The notes beneath the pieces were generated by a model. The model saw only the letters and a list, made by a program, of their open reading frames with translations. It ran no database searches and was not told the origin of the DNA. This document shows positions 1 through 6,920 of a DNA stretch of 9,188 nucleotides, one piece after another (positions within the stretch are counted from its first letter, which is position 1; the number at the start of each line of letters is the position of its first letter). This DNA comes from Anaerolineales bacterium (lineage in GTDB: Bacteria > Chloroflexota > Anaerolineae > Anaerolineales > UBA4823): the NCBI GenBank assembly GCA_020853835.1, contig JADYYC010000274.1:1-9188 (forward strand), read 5' to 3'. Position numbers and translations under genes: made by a program.

Positions 1-1
1 C

Positions 2-676
2 ACGCCGGATCACGAAGCGCCCGCCGAGGTGGAGCGCGTGGTGAAGGAATTCGTCACGCGCCTGACCGGGAAACAGACCATTTACCAGATGATCCAGTTG
101 TGCGAAGAAATCTCGCAGCGCGGCGGGACCCCGCGCGAGCCGTCCTATTATAAAAACCTGTATCACGAGCGCCTTTCGCGCCACATCCAGGACCGGATCG
201 CGGATTTGAAGTCCGGTCGGGCGCAGCCGGATGAGATGAGCGTGCCGGGGAGCATCCCCTGGTTGGATGTGATGAAGAAGCATCGTGTGGCCTGTTATCT
301 GGCTTCCGGCACGGACCAGGAATTTGTCGATGAAGAAGCGGCGCTGCTTGGCCTGACGGACTATTTCGAAGGGATTTACGGCGCCCAGGACGATTATGTT
401 AATTTTTCCAAGAAGATGGTGATCGATCGCATCGTCCAGACCCATGACTTGCACGGCGATAATTTCGTCGCCTTTGGAGATGGCTACGTCGAGATCGAAG
501 ACACCAAATCGGTTGGCGGGATCGCGGTGGGGGTGGCCTCGGATGAAAAAAAACGCTGCGGGGTCGATGAGTGGAAGCGCAGCCGCCTGATCAGCGCCGG
601 GGCGGACCTCATTATCCCCGACTTCCGCGAGACGATCCTGCTCGAAGAATATCTGTTTCCAAACCACAGAGGCTGA
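2..676 (+). CDS. HAD-superfamily phosphatase, 5'-truncated by window edge
   Basis: The reading frame is open from base 2, so the N-terminus, including the nucleophile motif I (DxDx), lies outside the window; 224 residues are visible. The GTG at 29 is in frame but is unlikely to be the true start because coding continues upstream of it. Seen here: a HAD motif II-like 'LASGTDQEF' (about 302-328), a lysine pair in 'FSKKMV' fitting motif III (about 410), and a motif IV-like acidic signature 'GDGYVE' (476-493) followed by 'IEDTKSVGG'. The helical region before motif II would be the cap domain of a beta-phosphoglucomutase/phosphatase-type HAD protein. The family usually hydrolyses small phosphate esters in the cytoplasm. 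The stop is one base before the next gene, whose product resembles deoxyhypusine synthase, and a PfkB kinase follows, so a sugar-phosphate-like substrate is inferred. The exact substrate is unknown. Confidence 0.8.
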   Translation, partial: TPDHEAPAEVERVVKEFVTRLTGKQTIYQMIQLCEEISQRGGTPREPSYYKNLYHERLSRHIQDRIADLKSGRAQPDEMSVPGSIPWLDVMKKHRVACYLASGTDQEFVDEEAALLGLTDYFEGIYGAQDDYVNFSKKMVIDRIVQTHDLHGDNFVAFGDGYVEIEDTKSVGGIAVGVASDEKKRCGVDEWKRSRLISAGADLIIPDFRETILLEEYLFPNHRG

Positions 677-677
677 A

Positions 678-1649
678 ATGCCGTACCCACAATTTGACCG
701 CACAAAGTTGATCCTGAAGCCGCTCCGCGAACGGAAAAATGACCTGAGCCTGGACGTGCTGATCTACCCCGATTCCCCCTATGAGCGCGTCGCCCAACCC
801 GACCTCGATACCCTGGCGCAGCGCATCGTGACCGCCCGCCGGCTCGGCGCCCCGGTCATCTTGATGATGGGGGCGCACGTCCTACGCCGGGGCAATTCGC
901 CCCTCTTGATCGACCTGATGAGGCGCGGCCTGATTACGCACATCGCCATGAACGGGGCGGTCCCCATCCACGATTTCGAGTTCGCCCTGATCGGCGAGAC
1001 CACCGAAAGCGTGGCGAGGTACATCTCCGAAGGCCAGTTTGGGCTGTGGAAAGAGACCGGGCAGATCAACGATGCCATGGCCAGCGCCATGCGGGACGGG
1101 ATCGGGTTGGGGGAGGCGCTCGGCAGGATGATCGAGACGGGCGATTTCCCCAACAAGCAAATCTCCATCCTCGCCCAGGGCTACCGGCTCGGGGTGCCGG
1201 TCACGATCCACGTCTGCGTCGGGCAGGACATCATCCACGAGCACCCCAACCTGGACGGCGCCGCGCTGGGCGCCAGCTCGTACGCGGATTTTCTGGTCTT
1301 CGCAGAGGCGATCCGCCATCTTGAGCACGGCGTAATGCTCAACATCGGGACCGCGGTGATGGGGCCGGAGGTCTATCTTAAAGCGCTGGCCATGGCGCGC
1401 AATCTCGCCCGCCAGCAAGGCCAGAGCATCGCTCATTTCACCACCGCGGTGTTCGACCTGCACGATCTGGGGCCCGATTACCGGGTGGAGGCGCCGCGCG
1501 GGACCGCCCCCTATTATTACCGGCCCTACAAGACCATCCTGGTGCGCACGGTGCAGGACGGAGGTGAGAGTTTCTATGTTCAGGGCGACCATGCCCTGAC
1601 GGTGCCCAACCTCTACCACCGGGTCATCGAACAGACCGCAGGAGCCTGA
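678..1649 (+). CDS. Deoxyhypusine-synthase-like protein, probable NAD-binding enzyme of unknown function
   Basis: This 323-residue protein starts at ATG 678, one base after the upstream TGA, with AGAGG about five bases before it. The pattern looks like a divergent relative of deoxyhypusine synthase. Residues 58-112 (APVILMMGAHVLRRGNS, then LITHIAMNGA and HDFEFALIGETTE) resemble the region of that family that binds NAD and begins the active site. Residues 173-206 (VPVTIHV, HEHPNLDGAALGASS) resemble the segment before its C-terminal core. Where true deoxyhypusine synthases carry GGGxxKHH, with the lysine that forms the enzyme-substrate imine, this protein reads 'NIGTAVMGPEVYLKAL' (222-237), so that lysine is not in the expected place. 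Bacteria generally lack eIF5A, and the neighbours are a HAD phosphatase and a sugar-kinase-like protein. Spermidine chemistry is therefore unlikely, and a redox step on a small metabolite is a guess. Family placement is by eye. Confidence 0.6.
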   Translation: MPYPQFDRTKLILKPLRERKNDLSLDVLIYPDSPYERVAQPDLDTLAQRIVTARRLGAPVILMMGAHVLRRGNSPLLIDLMRRGLITHIAMNGAVPIHDFEFALIGETTESVARYISEGQFGLWKETGQINDAMASAMRDGIGLGEALGRMIETGDFPNKQISILAQGYRLGVPVTIHVCVGQDIIHEHPNLDGAALGASSYADFLVFAEAIRHLEHGVMLNIGTAVMGPEVYLKALAMARNLARQQGQSIAHFTTAVFDLHDLGPDYRVEAPRGTAPYYYRPYKTILVRTVQDGGESFYVQGDHALTVPNLYHRVIEQTAGA

Positions 1650-2696
1650 ATGGCAGTGATGAAACTGCAACGCCTGGAAGAAATCCTCTCCAAAATGCCG
1701 GAACTCCGCGTTCTGGTGTTTGGAGACTTTTTCCTCGATAACTATCTCACCCTGGATCGCAGCTTGAGCGAGATTTCGCTCGAGACCGGGCTGGAAGCCT
1801 ACCAGGTGGTCGAGACGCGCAAGTATCCCGGCACGGCGGGGGTGGTAGCCGCTAACCTGCGCTCCCTCGGCGCGGGGGTGCTTGCCCTGGGGTTGGGCGG
1901 GGATGACGGCAATGGGTACGATCTGCGCCAGAAGCTGGTCGAGGACGGGGTGGACGTGCGAGGCTATCTGCGGGAGCCCGGGTTTGCGACCCCGACCTAC
2001 AACAAACCCATGCTGCGCGAGCCTGACGGTTCGATGCGCGAGCTGAACCGCATGGATGTCAAACCGCGCCAGCCGCTGGACCCCCGCCTGGAAGAGCGCC
2101 TGATCGAGCAAATGCGCCGTCTCCTGCCCGAGGCGCATGGCATGTTGGTGGTGGATCAGGCGCGCTGTCTGAACTGCGGCGTGGTTACCGACCGGCTGCG
2201 GGCCGAAATCGAGCGCCAGGCGTCTGCCAACCCGGGTAAGGTCATCCAGGTGGACTCGCGCGAGTTTTTGGATCGTTTCAAATCCGTGATCTTGAAATCG
2301 AACTTGAGCGAAGCCATGCGCGCCGCCGGGCTGACCGGCTCCAGCGATGAATACGCGGTGGACAACGCGGCGCGCTGCGGGCGGATCTTGAGCGGGCGCA
2401 CGGGCTGCCCGGTCGTGATCACACTCGGGAACGAGGGGATCTATCTGCTCGAGGGGCCCGACCGGGACGGCGCCCTGATCCCCGCCCTACCTGTGCAGGG
2501 AGAGATCGATGTCGTCGGCGCGGGCGACAGCGTCAACGCTGCGGTGGGGGCGGCGCTGTGCGCCGGGGCGACGCTCGAAGAGGCCGGGTTTCTGGGAAAC
2601 CTGGTAGCCTCGATCGTGATCCAGCAGATCGGCGTCACCGGGACGGCGAGCCCTGCGCAGGTGCTGGCGCAGTTCCGGGCTCATTTTTCGAGCTGA
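1650..2696 (+). CDS. PfkB/ribokinase-family kinase, HldE (RfaE) kinase-domain-like
   Basis: The protein has 348 residues. ATG 1650 directly follows the upstream TGA, and AGGAG ends five bases before it, which favours this start over ATG 1659. The fold signature is clear: an N-terminal strand with 'VFGDFFLDNYL' (23-33), a glycine-rich 'GTAGVVAANLRSLGA' (61-75) corresponding to the GGAANVA substrate-binding stretch, and the PfkB C-terminal signature 'DVVGAGDSVNA' (287-297) with catalytic base Asp293. The closest family I recognise is the D-glycero-D-manno-heptose-7-phosphate kinase domain of HldE. Several HldE hallmarks are changed: 'SEISLETGLEA' replaces SRISPEAPVP, 'VVDQARC' replaces LSDYAKG, and 'KSNLSEA' replaces TPNLSEF. 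There is no C-terminal nucleotidyltransferase domain. It likely phosphorylates a sugar or sugar phosphate made or used with its two co-translated neighbours; heptose specificity is not supported. Confidence 0.82.
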   Translation: MAVMKLQRLEEILSKMPELRVLVFGDFFLDNYLTLDRSLSEISLETGLEAYQVVETRKYPGTAGVVAANLRSLGAGVLALGLGGDDGNGYDLRQKLVEDGVDVRGYLREPGFATPTYNKPMLREPDGSMRELNRMDVKPRQPLDPRLEERLIEQMRRLLPEAHGMLVVDQARCLNCGVVTDRLRAEIERQASANPGKVIQVDSREFLDRFKSVILKSNLSEAMRAAGLTGSSDEYAVDNAARCGRILSGRTGCPVVITLGNEGIYLLEGPDRDGALIPALPVQGEIDVVGAGDSVNAAVGAALCAGATLEEAGFLGNLVASIVIQQIGVTGTASPAQVLAQFRAHFSS

Positions 2697-2713
2697 GCGG
2701 CGCTCAAAGCCGC
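2697..2713 (+). terminator. Short GC hairpin between convergent operons, weak terminator candidate
   Basis: Directly after the kinase stop, GCGGC (2697-2701) can pair with GCCGC (2709-2713) around a seven-base loop. No T-run follows on either strand, so it is not a standard intrinsic terminator. It sits in the only space (25 bases) between the two convergent stop codons. In GC-rich DNA a five-base stem is common by chance. Confidence 0.25.
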
Positions 2714-2721
2714 CCTTGCGC

Positions 2722-3726
2722 TCACTCGCGCCGCGCAAAGGCCGCGTCGAACGCCTGCCCTGAAGCGGGGAAGCTGTAACGCCGCACGAGCGCCAGGGCG
2801 TCCTGGGCGCCCCATTCACGATCCATCCCGCTGTCCTCCCACTCGATCGTGAGCGGCCCCTGGTAGCCGATGCGGTTCAGCGTCCGCATGACCTGTTCCC
2901 AATCGACGTCCCCGTGACCGGGTGAGACAAAGTCCCAGCCCCGGCGCGGGTCGCCGAAGTTCAAGTGCGAGGCCAGGATGGAGTTGAAGCCGTCCAGGTT
3001 GCGGCGGGTATCCTTGACGTGCATGTGGAAGATGCGCTCCGGGAAGCTTTCCAGGAACTTGACCGGGTCGACGAACTGGTGGATCAAGTGGCTGGGGTCG
3101 AAATTGATCCCAAAAGCGGGGTGGTGATCCACAGCCTGCAAGGCTTTGCGCATGGTGTGGATATCGTAGGCGATCTCGGTCGGGTGAACCTCGAGCGCAA
3201 ACCTTACCCCCAGGCCCGCGAAGGCGTCGAAGATGGGGGTGAAACGTCCGGCGAAATCCCGGTAGCCGGCCTCGATGACCTCGTCCGAGGTGGGGGGCCA
3301 GAAGTAGAGCTTGCGCCAGATGCTGCTACCCGTGAAAGCCGTGACGACCGGGACGCCCATCAGGACGGCGGCATGCGCGGCGTTGATCATGTGCTCCGCG
3401 GCGCGCCGCTGCACGCCCTCCGCTTTGCCGTCGCCCCAGACGCTCGCCGGGATGATGGCTTTGTGGCGCTCGTCCAGGATATCGTCACAGATGCACTGCC
3501 CGACGCTATGGTTGGAGATGGCGTAACACTTCAAACCGTATTTGACGAGCAGGTCTTTCTTCTCGCGGGCATAGCGGTCGCTGGAGAGGCAGGCCTCGAC
3601 GTCGAAATGATCCCCGCCGGAGCCCAGCTCTACCCCCTCATAGCCCCAGGCCTGAAGCTTTTGAGCCAGGACCTCTAAAGGGAGGTCCGCCCACTGACCG
3701 GTGGTTAATATGATGGGTCTAGTCAT
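2722..3726 (-). CDS. Sugar phosphate isomerase/epimerase, TIM-barrel (AP_endonuc_2/xylose-isomerase-like), copy B
   Basis: The protein has 334 residues when started at ATG 3726, which has AGGA seven bases upstream; the N-terminus 'MTRPIILTTGQWADLP' suits the first barrel strand. An in-frame ATG at 3768 would add 14 residues and overlap the ROK stop by one base, but its ribosome site is badly spaced. Barrel landmarks with probable divalent-metal ligands are Glu179 (FALEVHP), Asp210 and His213 (NFDPSHL), His234/His236 (FHMHVKD) and Glu295 (TIEWED). This is the Glu-Asp-His-Glu pattern of ketose 3-epimerase and xylose-isomerase-like proteins. The family interconverts or eliminates from sugars, keto-sugars, inositols and glycosides, so the substrate cannot be read from motifs. 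It is the last gene of the operon, 41 bases after the ROK kinase, and is a divergent paralogue of the barrel at 4773-5687 with about 30 extra residues. Confidence 0.88.
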   Translation of the reverse strand: MTRPIILTTGQWADLPLEVLAQKLQAWGYEGVELGSGGDHFDVEACLSSDRYAREKKDLLVKYGLKCYAISNHSVGQCICDDILDERHKAIIPASVWGDGKAEGVQRRAAEHMINAAHAAVLMGVPVVTAFTGSSIWRKLYFWPPTSDEVIEAGYRDFAGRFTPIFDAFAGLGVRFALEVHPTEIAYDIHTMRKALQAVDHHPAFGINFDPSHLIHQFVDPVKFLESFPERIFHMHVKDTRRNLDGFNSILASHLNFGDPRRGWDFVSPGHGDVDWEQVMRTLNRIGYQGPLTIEWEDSGMDREWGAQDALALVRRYSFPASGQAFDAAFARRE

Positions 3727-3733
3727 TGAGTAG

Positions 3734-3737
3734 TCCT
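3734..3737 (-). promoter_or_regulatory. Ribosome binding site that fixes the start of epimerase B
   Basis: On the minus strand this reads AGGA, seven bases before ATG 3726. It decides between this start and the in-frame ATG at 3768, which has only an AGGG two bases upstream. Confidence 0.6.
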
Positions 3738-3767
3738 GATGCGTACTGTGTTGGTTGGATGGGTTCA

Positions 3768-4739
3768 TCACCCTGACAGGGTTTGAGCCGCCCAGGCTGC
3801 TACGCCGAGGACCCCGGCGTTCTGCCCCAGGCTGGCGATGACCACTTCGACCTGGTCGGCGGGCATCATAAAGACCTGCGCGCGGATCCTGCGCCGGATC
3901 GGGTTGAGCAGCAGGTCGCCGGCGCCTGCCACGCCGCCCGCCAGAACCACTTTGCGCGGGCCGATGGTCACGAGGATGTTGCTGATGGCGATGCCCAGGT
4001 AGTCTCCGACCGTCTCGTAAATTTCGTTGGCAACCGGGTCGCCCTGCCGGGCCGCCTGCCAGATCAGTTCGGGGGTGATTTTGTTCAGATCCGATCCAGC
4101 CAGCTCGCCCAGCGAGGTGGTGCGCCCCTGCAAGACGGCCCGCACCCCCAGCGCGGCGATGGCTGGCCCGGTGGCGTAGGCCTCGAGGCAGCCGCGCCCG
4201 CCGCAGCCGCAGATGGGGCCGTTGGCGTCGATGCACTGGTGGCCTAATTCGCCGCCCGTGCCCCCGATGCCCAGGTGAAGCCGGCCTCCTATGACGAGGC
4301 CGCCGCCGATGCCCGTCCCCAGGGTGAAGCAGGCGATGGTGTCCACGCCCTTGCCCGCCCCGAACTTCCACTCGCCGTAGGTGATCGCGCGCGCGTCGTT
4401 GAGCAGCGCGACCGGCAGGCCCGTCTTTGATTCGATCGTGAGGCTTAGCGGCACGTTGCGCCAGTTGCCCGGCAGGTTGGGCAGGAACAGCGTCTGCCCC
4501 TGGTCGAGATCGAGCACGCCCGGCACGCCGATGCCCACGCCGCCGACCTCCGCCGTGGAAAGACCGCTACTTTGAATTGTTTCCAAAACCTGGTCCGCCA
4601 TGCGCCCCATCACGGCCTCGTGCCCGAGGCGCCCCAGGGTGGGGGTGGTGCTGGAATAGACGACCTCCCCGGCGGACAGATCGACGATGCCGGTTTTGAT
4701 GTTAGTGCCGCCCATGTCGATGCCTACGAAGTGTTTCAT
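3768..4739 (-). CDS. ROK-family sugar kinase (glucokinase-like)
   Basis: This 323-residue protein has typical ROK length with no N-terminal helix-turn-helix, so it is a kinase rather than a NagC/XylR-type repressor. It opens with the ATP phosphate-binding loop 'GIDMGGTNIKTG' (6-17). Asp115 in 'LLNDARA' is the expected catalytic base. The second glycine-rich motif 'TLGTGIGGGLV' (139-149) is present. The ROK zinc motif is complete: 'GELGH' with His167, then Cys177, Cys179 and Cys184 in CGCGGRGCLE. ROK kinases phosphorylate glucose, N-acyl hexosamines, fructose, allose and similar hexoses in the cytoplasm with ATP. Between two epimerase-like barrels it probably traps the operon's sugar product as a phosphate. 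The start ATG 4739 has AGG six bases upstream and lies 33 bases after the previous gene. The exact sugar is not determinable here. Confidence 0.93.
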   Translation of the reverse strand: MKHFVGIDMGGTNIKTGIVDLSAGEVVYSSTTPTLGRLGHEAVMGRMADQVLETIQSSGLSTAEVGGVGIGVPGVLDLDQGQTLFLPNLPGNWRNVPLSLTIESKTGLPVALLNDARAITYGEWKFGAGKGVDTIACFTLGTGIGGGLVIGGRLHLGIGGTGGELGHQCIDANGPICGCGGRGCLEAYATGPAIAALGVRAVLQGRTTSLGELAGSDLNKITPELIWQAARQGDPVANEIYETVGDYLGIAISNILVTIGPRKVVLAGGVAGAGDLLLNPIRRRIRAQVFMMPADQVEVVIASLGQNAGVLGVAAWAAQTLSG

Positions 4740-4772
4740 CTCGAACCTGCCTTAGCCGGGGAGGCTGATTAA

Positions 4773-5687
4773 TTATTTGATATATGGGCGCAATACGTCG
4801 CGCGAGAGCAAGAACCCGCGCTGGACCAGGTCTTCGGTCGCCTCAAAAGCCCGATCTTCATGCTCGATGCTGATGACGTAATCGTAGCCGACCTTGTAGA
4901 GGGCGCTGATAAAACGATCCCAGCGGATCTCGCCCAGGCCGGGCAGGCGCGGCACCTGCCATCCCATGCCCTGCGACAGGGCGCCGTTCTGGTAAAAGCC
5001 TTCGCGGTCGATCTCCAGATCCTTGGCATGGACGTGGAAGATCTTGCTCCCAAACTCGTACACCACCCGCTCATAGTCGATCATCTGGAGGATCAGGTGG
5101 GAGGGGTCGAGGTTCAGCCCGAAATTTTCATCGGGGATGATTTCCCACATCTTTTTCCAGATGGCTGGCGTGCTGGCGAGGTTGTTGCCGCCCGGCCACT
5201 CATCGTAGGAGAAGATCATGGGGCAGTTTTCGATCGCAATCTTCACCCCGTGCTCGGCCGCGAACTTCACGATCGGCGGCCAGACCCGAGCGTACTCTTC
5301 GAGGTTGGCGGGTACGGTCTTGTCTTTGTCCTTGCCGATGAAAGTGCCGACCACGGGAACTTCTAAGAGCTCGGCTGCCAGGATGACCCGCTTGAGGTGG
5401 TCGATGACGTACTGGCGGTGCTCCAGGTCGGGGTGAAGCGGGTTGGGGTAGTAGCCAAGGGCGGAGAGGCCGAGGCCCTTATCCGCGAGCATGGCGCGGA
5501 TGGCGTTCGCCCTGGGTTTATCCAGGTTGGCGACGTCGATGTGGGTCACGCCGGCATAGCGCCGGGTGGCTTTTTCAAACGGCCAGCAGGCGATCTCCAC
5601 CGTCTCGAAGCCGTTGGCTGCCGACCAATCGGCAACCTGTTCCAGGGTCCACTGTGGGAAGGCTGCGGTGAACAAGCCAAGTTTCAT
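4773..5687 (-). CDS. Sugar phosphate isomerase/epimerase, TIM-barrel (AP_endonuc_2/xylose-isomerase-like), copy A
   Basis: The protein has 304 residues, usual for the family. The start ATG 5687 has a strong GGAGG with good spacing. The N-terminal 'MKLGLFTAAFPQWTLEQV' followed by 'GFETVEIACWPF' is the classic first two barrel strands. Probable metal ligands are Glu153 (IAIENCPM), Asp194 and His197 (NLDPSHL), His218/His220 (IFHVHAKD) and Glu275 (SIEHED). Members act on keto-sugars, inosose, hydroxypyruvate or oxidised glycosides by metal-assisted proton transfer. It lies 52 bases downstream of a Gfo/Idh/MocA dehydrogenase and upstream of a ROK kinase. A dehydrogenase next to such a barrel is a known pairing in pathways that first oxidise a sugar ring carbon and then epimerise or eliminate (for example E. 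coli YcjS/YcjR). That role here is inference from context only. Confidence 0.9.
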   Translation of the reverse strand: MKLGLFTAAFPQWTLEQVADWSAANGFETVEIACWPFEKATRRYAGVTHIDVANLDKPRANAIRAMLADKGLGLSALGYYPNPLHPDLEHRQYVIDHLKRVILAAELLEVPVVGTFIGKDKDKTVPANLEEYARVWPPIVKFAAEHGVKIAIENCPMIFSYDEWPGGNNLASTPAIWKKMWEIIPDENFGLNLDPSHLILQMIDYERVVYEFGSKIFHVHAKDLEIDREGFYQNGALSQGMGWQVPRLPGLGEIRWDRFISALYKVGYDYVISIEHEDRAFEATEDLVQRGFLLSRDVLRPYIK

Positions 5688-5716
5688 TTTTTCCCTCCAA
5701 AAGAATATTGTTTTAG

Positions 5717-5750
5717 ATTAAAAGATAGATGCGGCTGGTTTATTTTCCAA
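5717..5750 (-). promoter_or_regulatory. Possible weak internal promoter before epimerase A
   Basis: The 52-base gap before epimerase A is AT-rich against a GC-rich background. On the minus strand TTGGAA (5750-5745) is followed after 17 bases by TATCTT (5727-5722), each matching four of six consensus bases. An overlapping TTTAAT (5722-5717) is an alternative -10. The evidence is only sequence resemblance, and the genes could equally be read from upstream. Confidence 0.25.
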
Positions 5751-6909
5751 CCTCGCACCAACGGCCCTCTTTGGCCGATTTTTCGATCGCTTCGCAAAGC
5801 AGCATTTCATAATGCCCGTCCGCAAAGGTCGGGAAGACGGGGGTGGCAGAAAAATCACCCGCGCGCAGGTATTGATAGACCGAGCCAACCAATTGCTTGA
5901 ATGTGTCTGGGAAGCCTTCCTGGTGCCCGCCGGGATAGCCGATGAATGGGCGCACTTCGGGATCGACCAGGGACGGGTCCTTCATCAGGATGCCGTTTGG
6001 CTCGTCGCGGTGTCCCAGCCAGAGGTCGTTGGGGTGTTCCGAATCCCACGAAAGGGAGGATTTGGAGCCGTCGATCTCGAAATAGAGGCGGTTCTTCCGA
6101 CCCGCGCACACCTGGGCCACGGTCAACACGCCCCGGACGCCGTTTTCGTAGTGGAGCAGGATCGTCGCATAATCCTCGGTGTAGATGGGCTGGTCGATGT
6201 AGTCCTCGGGTTTGAGGATCTTTCCAGAGTAAGTTTCTACCGGTTTGGCGGGCTTCTTGCGGGTGGGCAGGAAGGTTTTGAAATCTGCGAAGACGGACTC
6301 GATGCGCAGGCCCGTGATGAACGTGAGCAGGTCGAGCCAGTGCGAACCGATGTCTGCCACCGCCCGCAATGTGCCGCCCTCTTCGGGCACCAGGCGCCAG
6401 TTCCAGTCCGTTTCATAGAGCAACCAGTCTTGCAGGTAAGAGCCTTGCAGGATGAAGAGGTTTCCCAACTCGCCGTTTTGGACCATCTGGCGGGCCTGCC
6501 GCACCAATGGATAGAAGCGCAGGTTGAAATTGATGGCGTTCACCCGCTTCATCTCGGCGGCGAGCCGCACCAGCTCGGCAGATTCGGCGCTGTTCATCGC
6601 CAGCGGCTTTTCGCAGACGACGTGCTTTCCAGCCAGCAGCGCCGCCTTGGCGTGCTCGAAGTGCAGCCGGTTAGGGGTGGCCAGGTGGACAACGGTGATG
6701 GCCGGGTCGGCGATCATGGCCTCGAAGGATTCATAGGCTTTTTCGATCCCCAGTTCGGCGGCTTTTTTCTGGGCCAGTTCATAGGAGAATTCGGCCAGGC
6801 CGGTCACCTGGATGTTGTTGCGGCGCAGTCCTTCCAGGTGGGCGGGTCCGATAAAACCCGTTCCGGCGATGCCGACGCGAATGTCCTGGCTCTCGTTTTT
6901 AGTTTCCAT
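5740..6909 (-). CDS. Gfo/Idh/MocA-family NAD(P)-dependent oxidoreductase, copy B
   Basis: This 389-residue protein has the two-domain layout of glucose-fructose oxidoreductase/inositol dehydrogenase proteins. The Rossmann domain begins 'VGIAGTGFIGPAH' (12-24) with an intact GxGxxG. 'LATPNRLHFEHAKAALLAGKHVVCEKPL' spans about 76-103, and Lys101 of the EKP motif is the usual catalytic/hydride-transfer lysine. In the C-terminal sheet domain 'VADIGSHWLDLL' gives Asp186 and His190, the other expected catalytic residues. The family oxidises or reduces sugars, inositols and glycosides at a ring hydroxyl using bound or free NAD(P). The start at ATG 6909 has GAGGAG seven bases upstream and follows deoC by only 11 bases, so the two are co-transcribed. 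It is paralogous to the oxidoreductase at 7715-8815 but clearly diverged, so different substrates or opposite redox directions are likely. Confidence 0.93.
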   Translation of the reverse strand: METKNESQDIRVGIAGTGFIGPAHLEGLRRNNIQVTGLAEFSYELAQKKAAELGIEKAYESFEAMIADPAITVVHLATPNRLHFEHAKAALLAGKHVVCEKPLAMNSAESAELVRLAAEMKRVNAINFNLRFYPLVRQARQMVQNGELGNLFILQGSYLQDWLLYETDWNWRLVPEEGGTLRAVADIGSHWLDLLTFITGLRIESVFADFKTFLPTRKKPAKPVETYSGKILKPEDYIDQPIYTEDYATILLHYENGVRGVLTVAQVCAGRKNRLYFEIDGSKSSLSWDSEHPNDLWLGHRDEPNGILMKDPSLVDPEVRPFIGYPGGHQEGFPDTFKQLVGSVYQYLRAGDFSATPVFPTFADGHYEMLLCEAIEKSAKEGRWCEVGK

Positions 6910-6920
6910 GTCTTTACTCC

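Noticed and set aside
882..2138. Long open frame on the minus strand antisense to the deoxyhypusine-synthase-like and kinase genes
   Set aside because: The translation is rich in His, Gln, Arg and Val without any domain pattern, typical of the antisense shadow of GC-rich genes; the plus-strand products have clear family motifs.
3727..4371. N-terminal extension of epimerase B back into the ROK gene in another frame
   Set aside because: The extension is a low-complexity Arg/Gly/His-rich stretch overlapping a confident ROK kinase; the real start at 3726 has a proper ribosome site.
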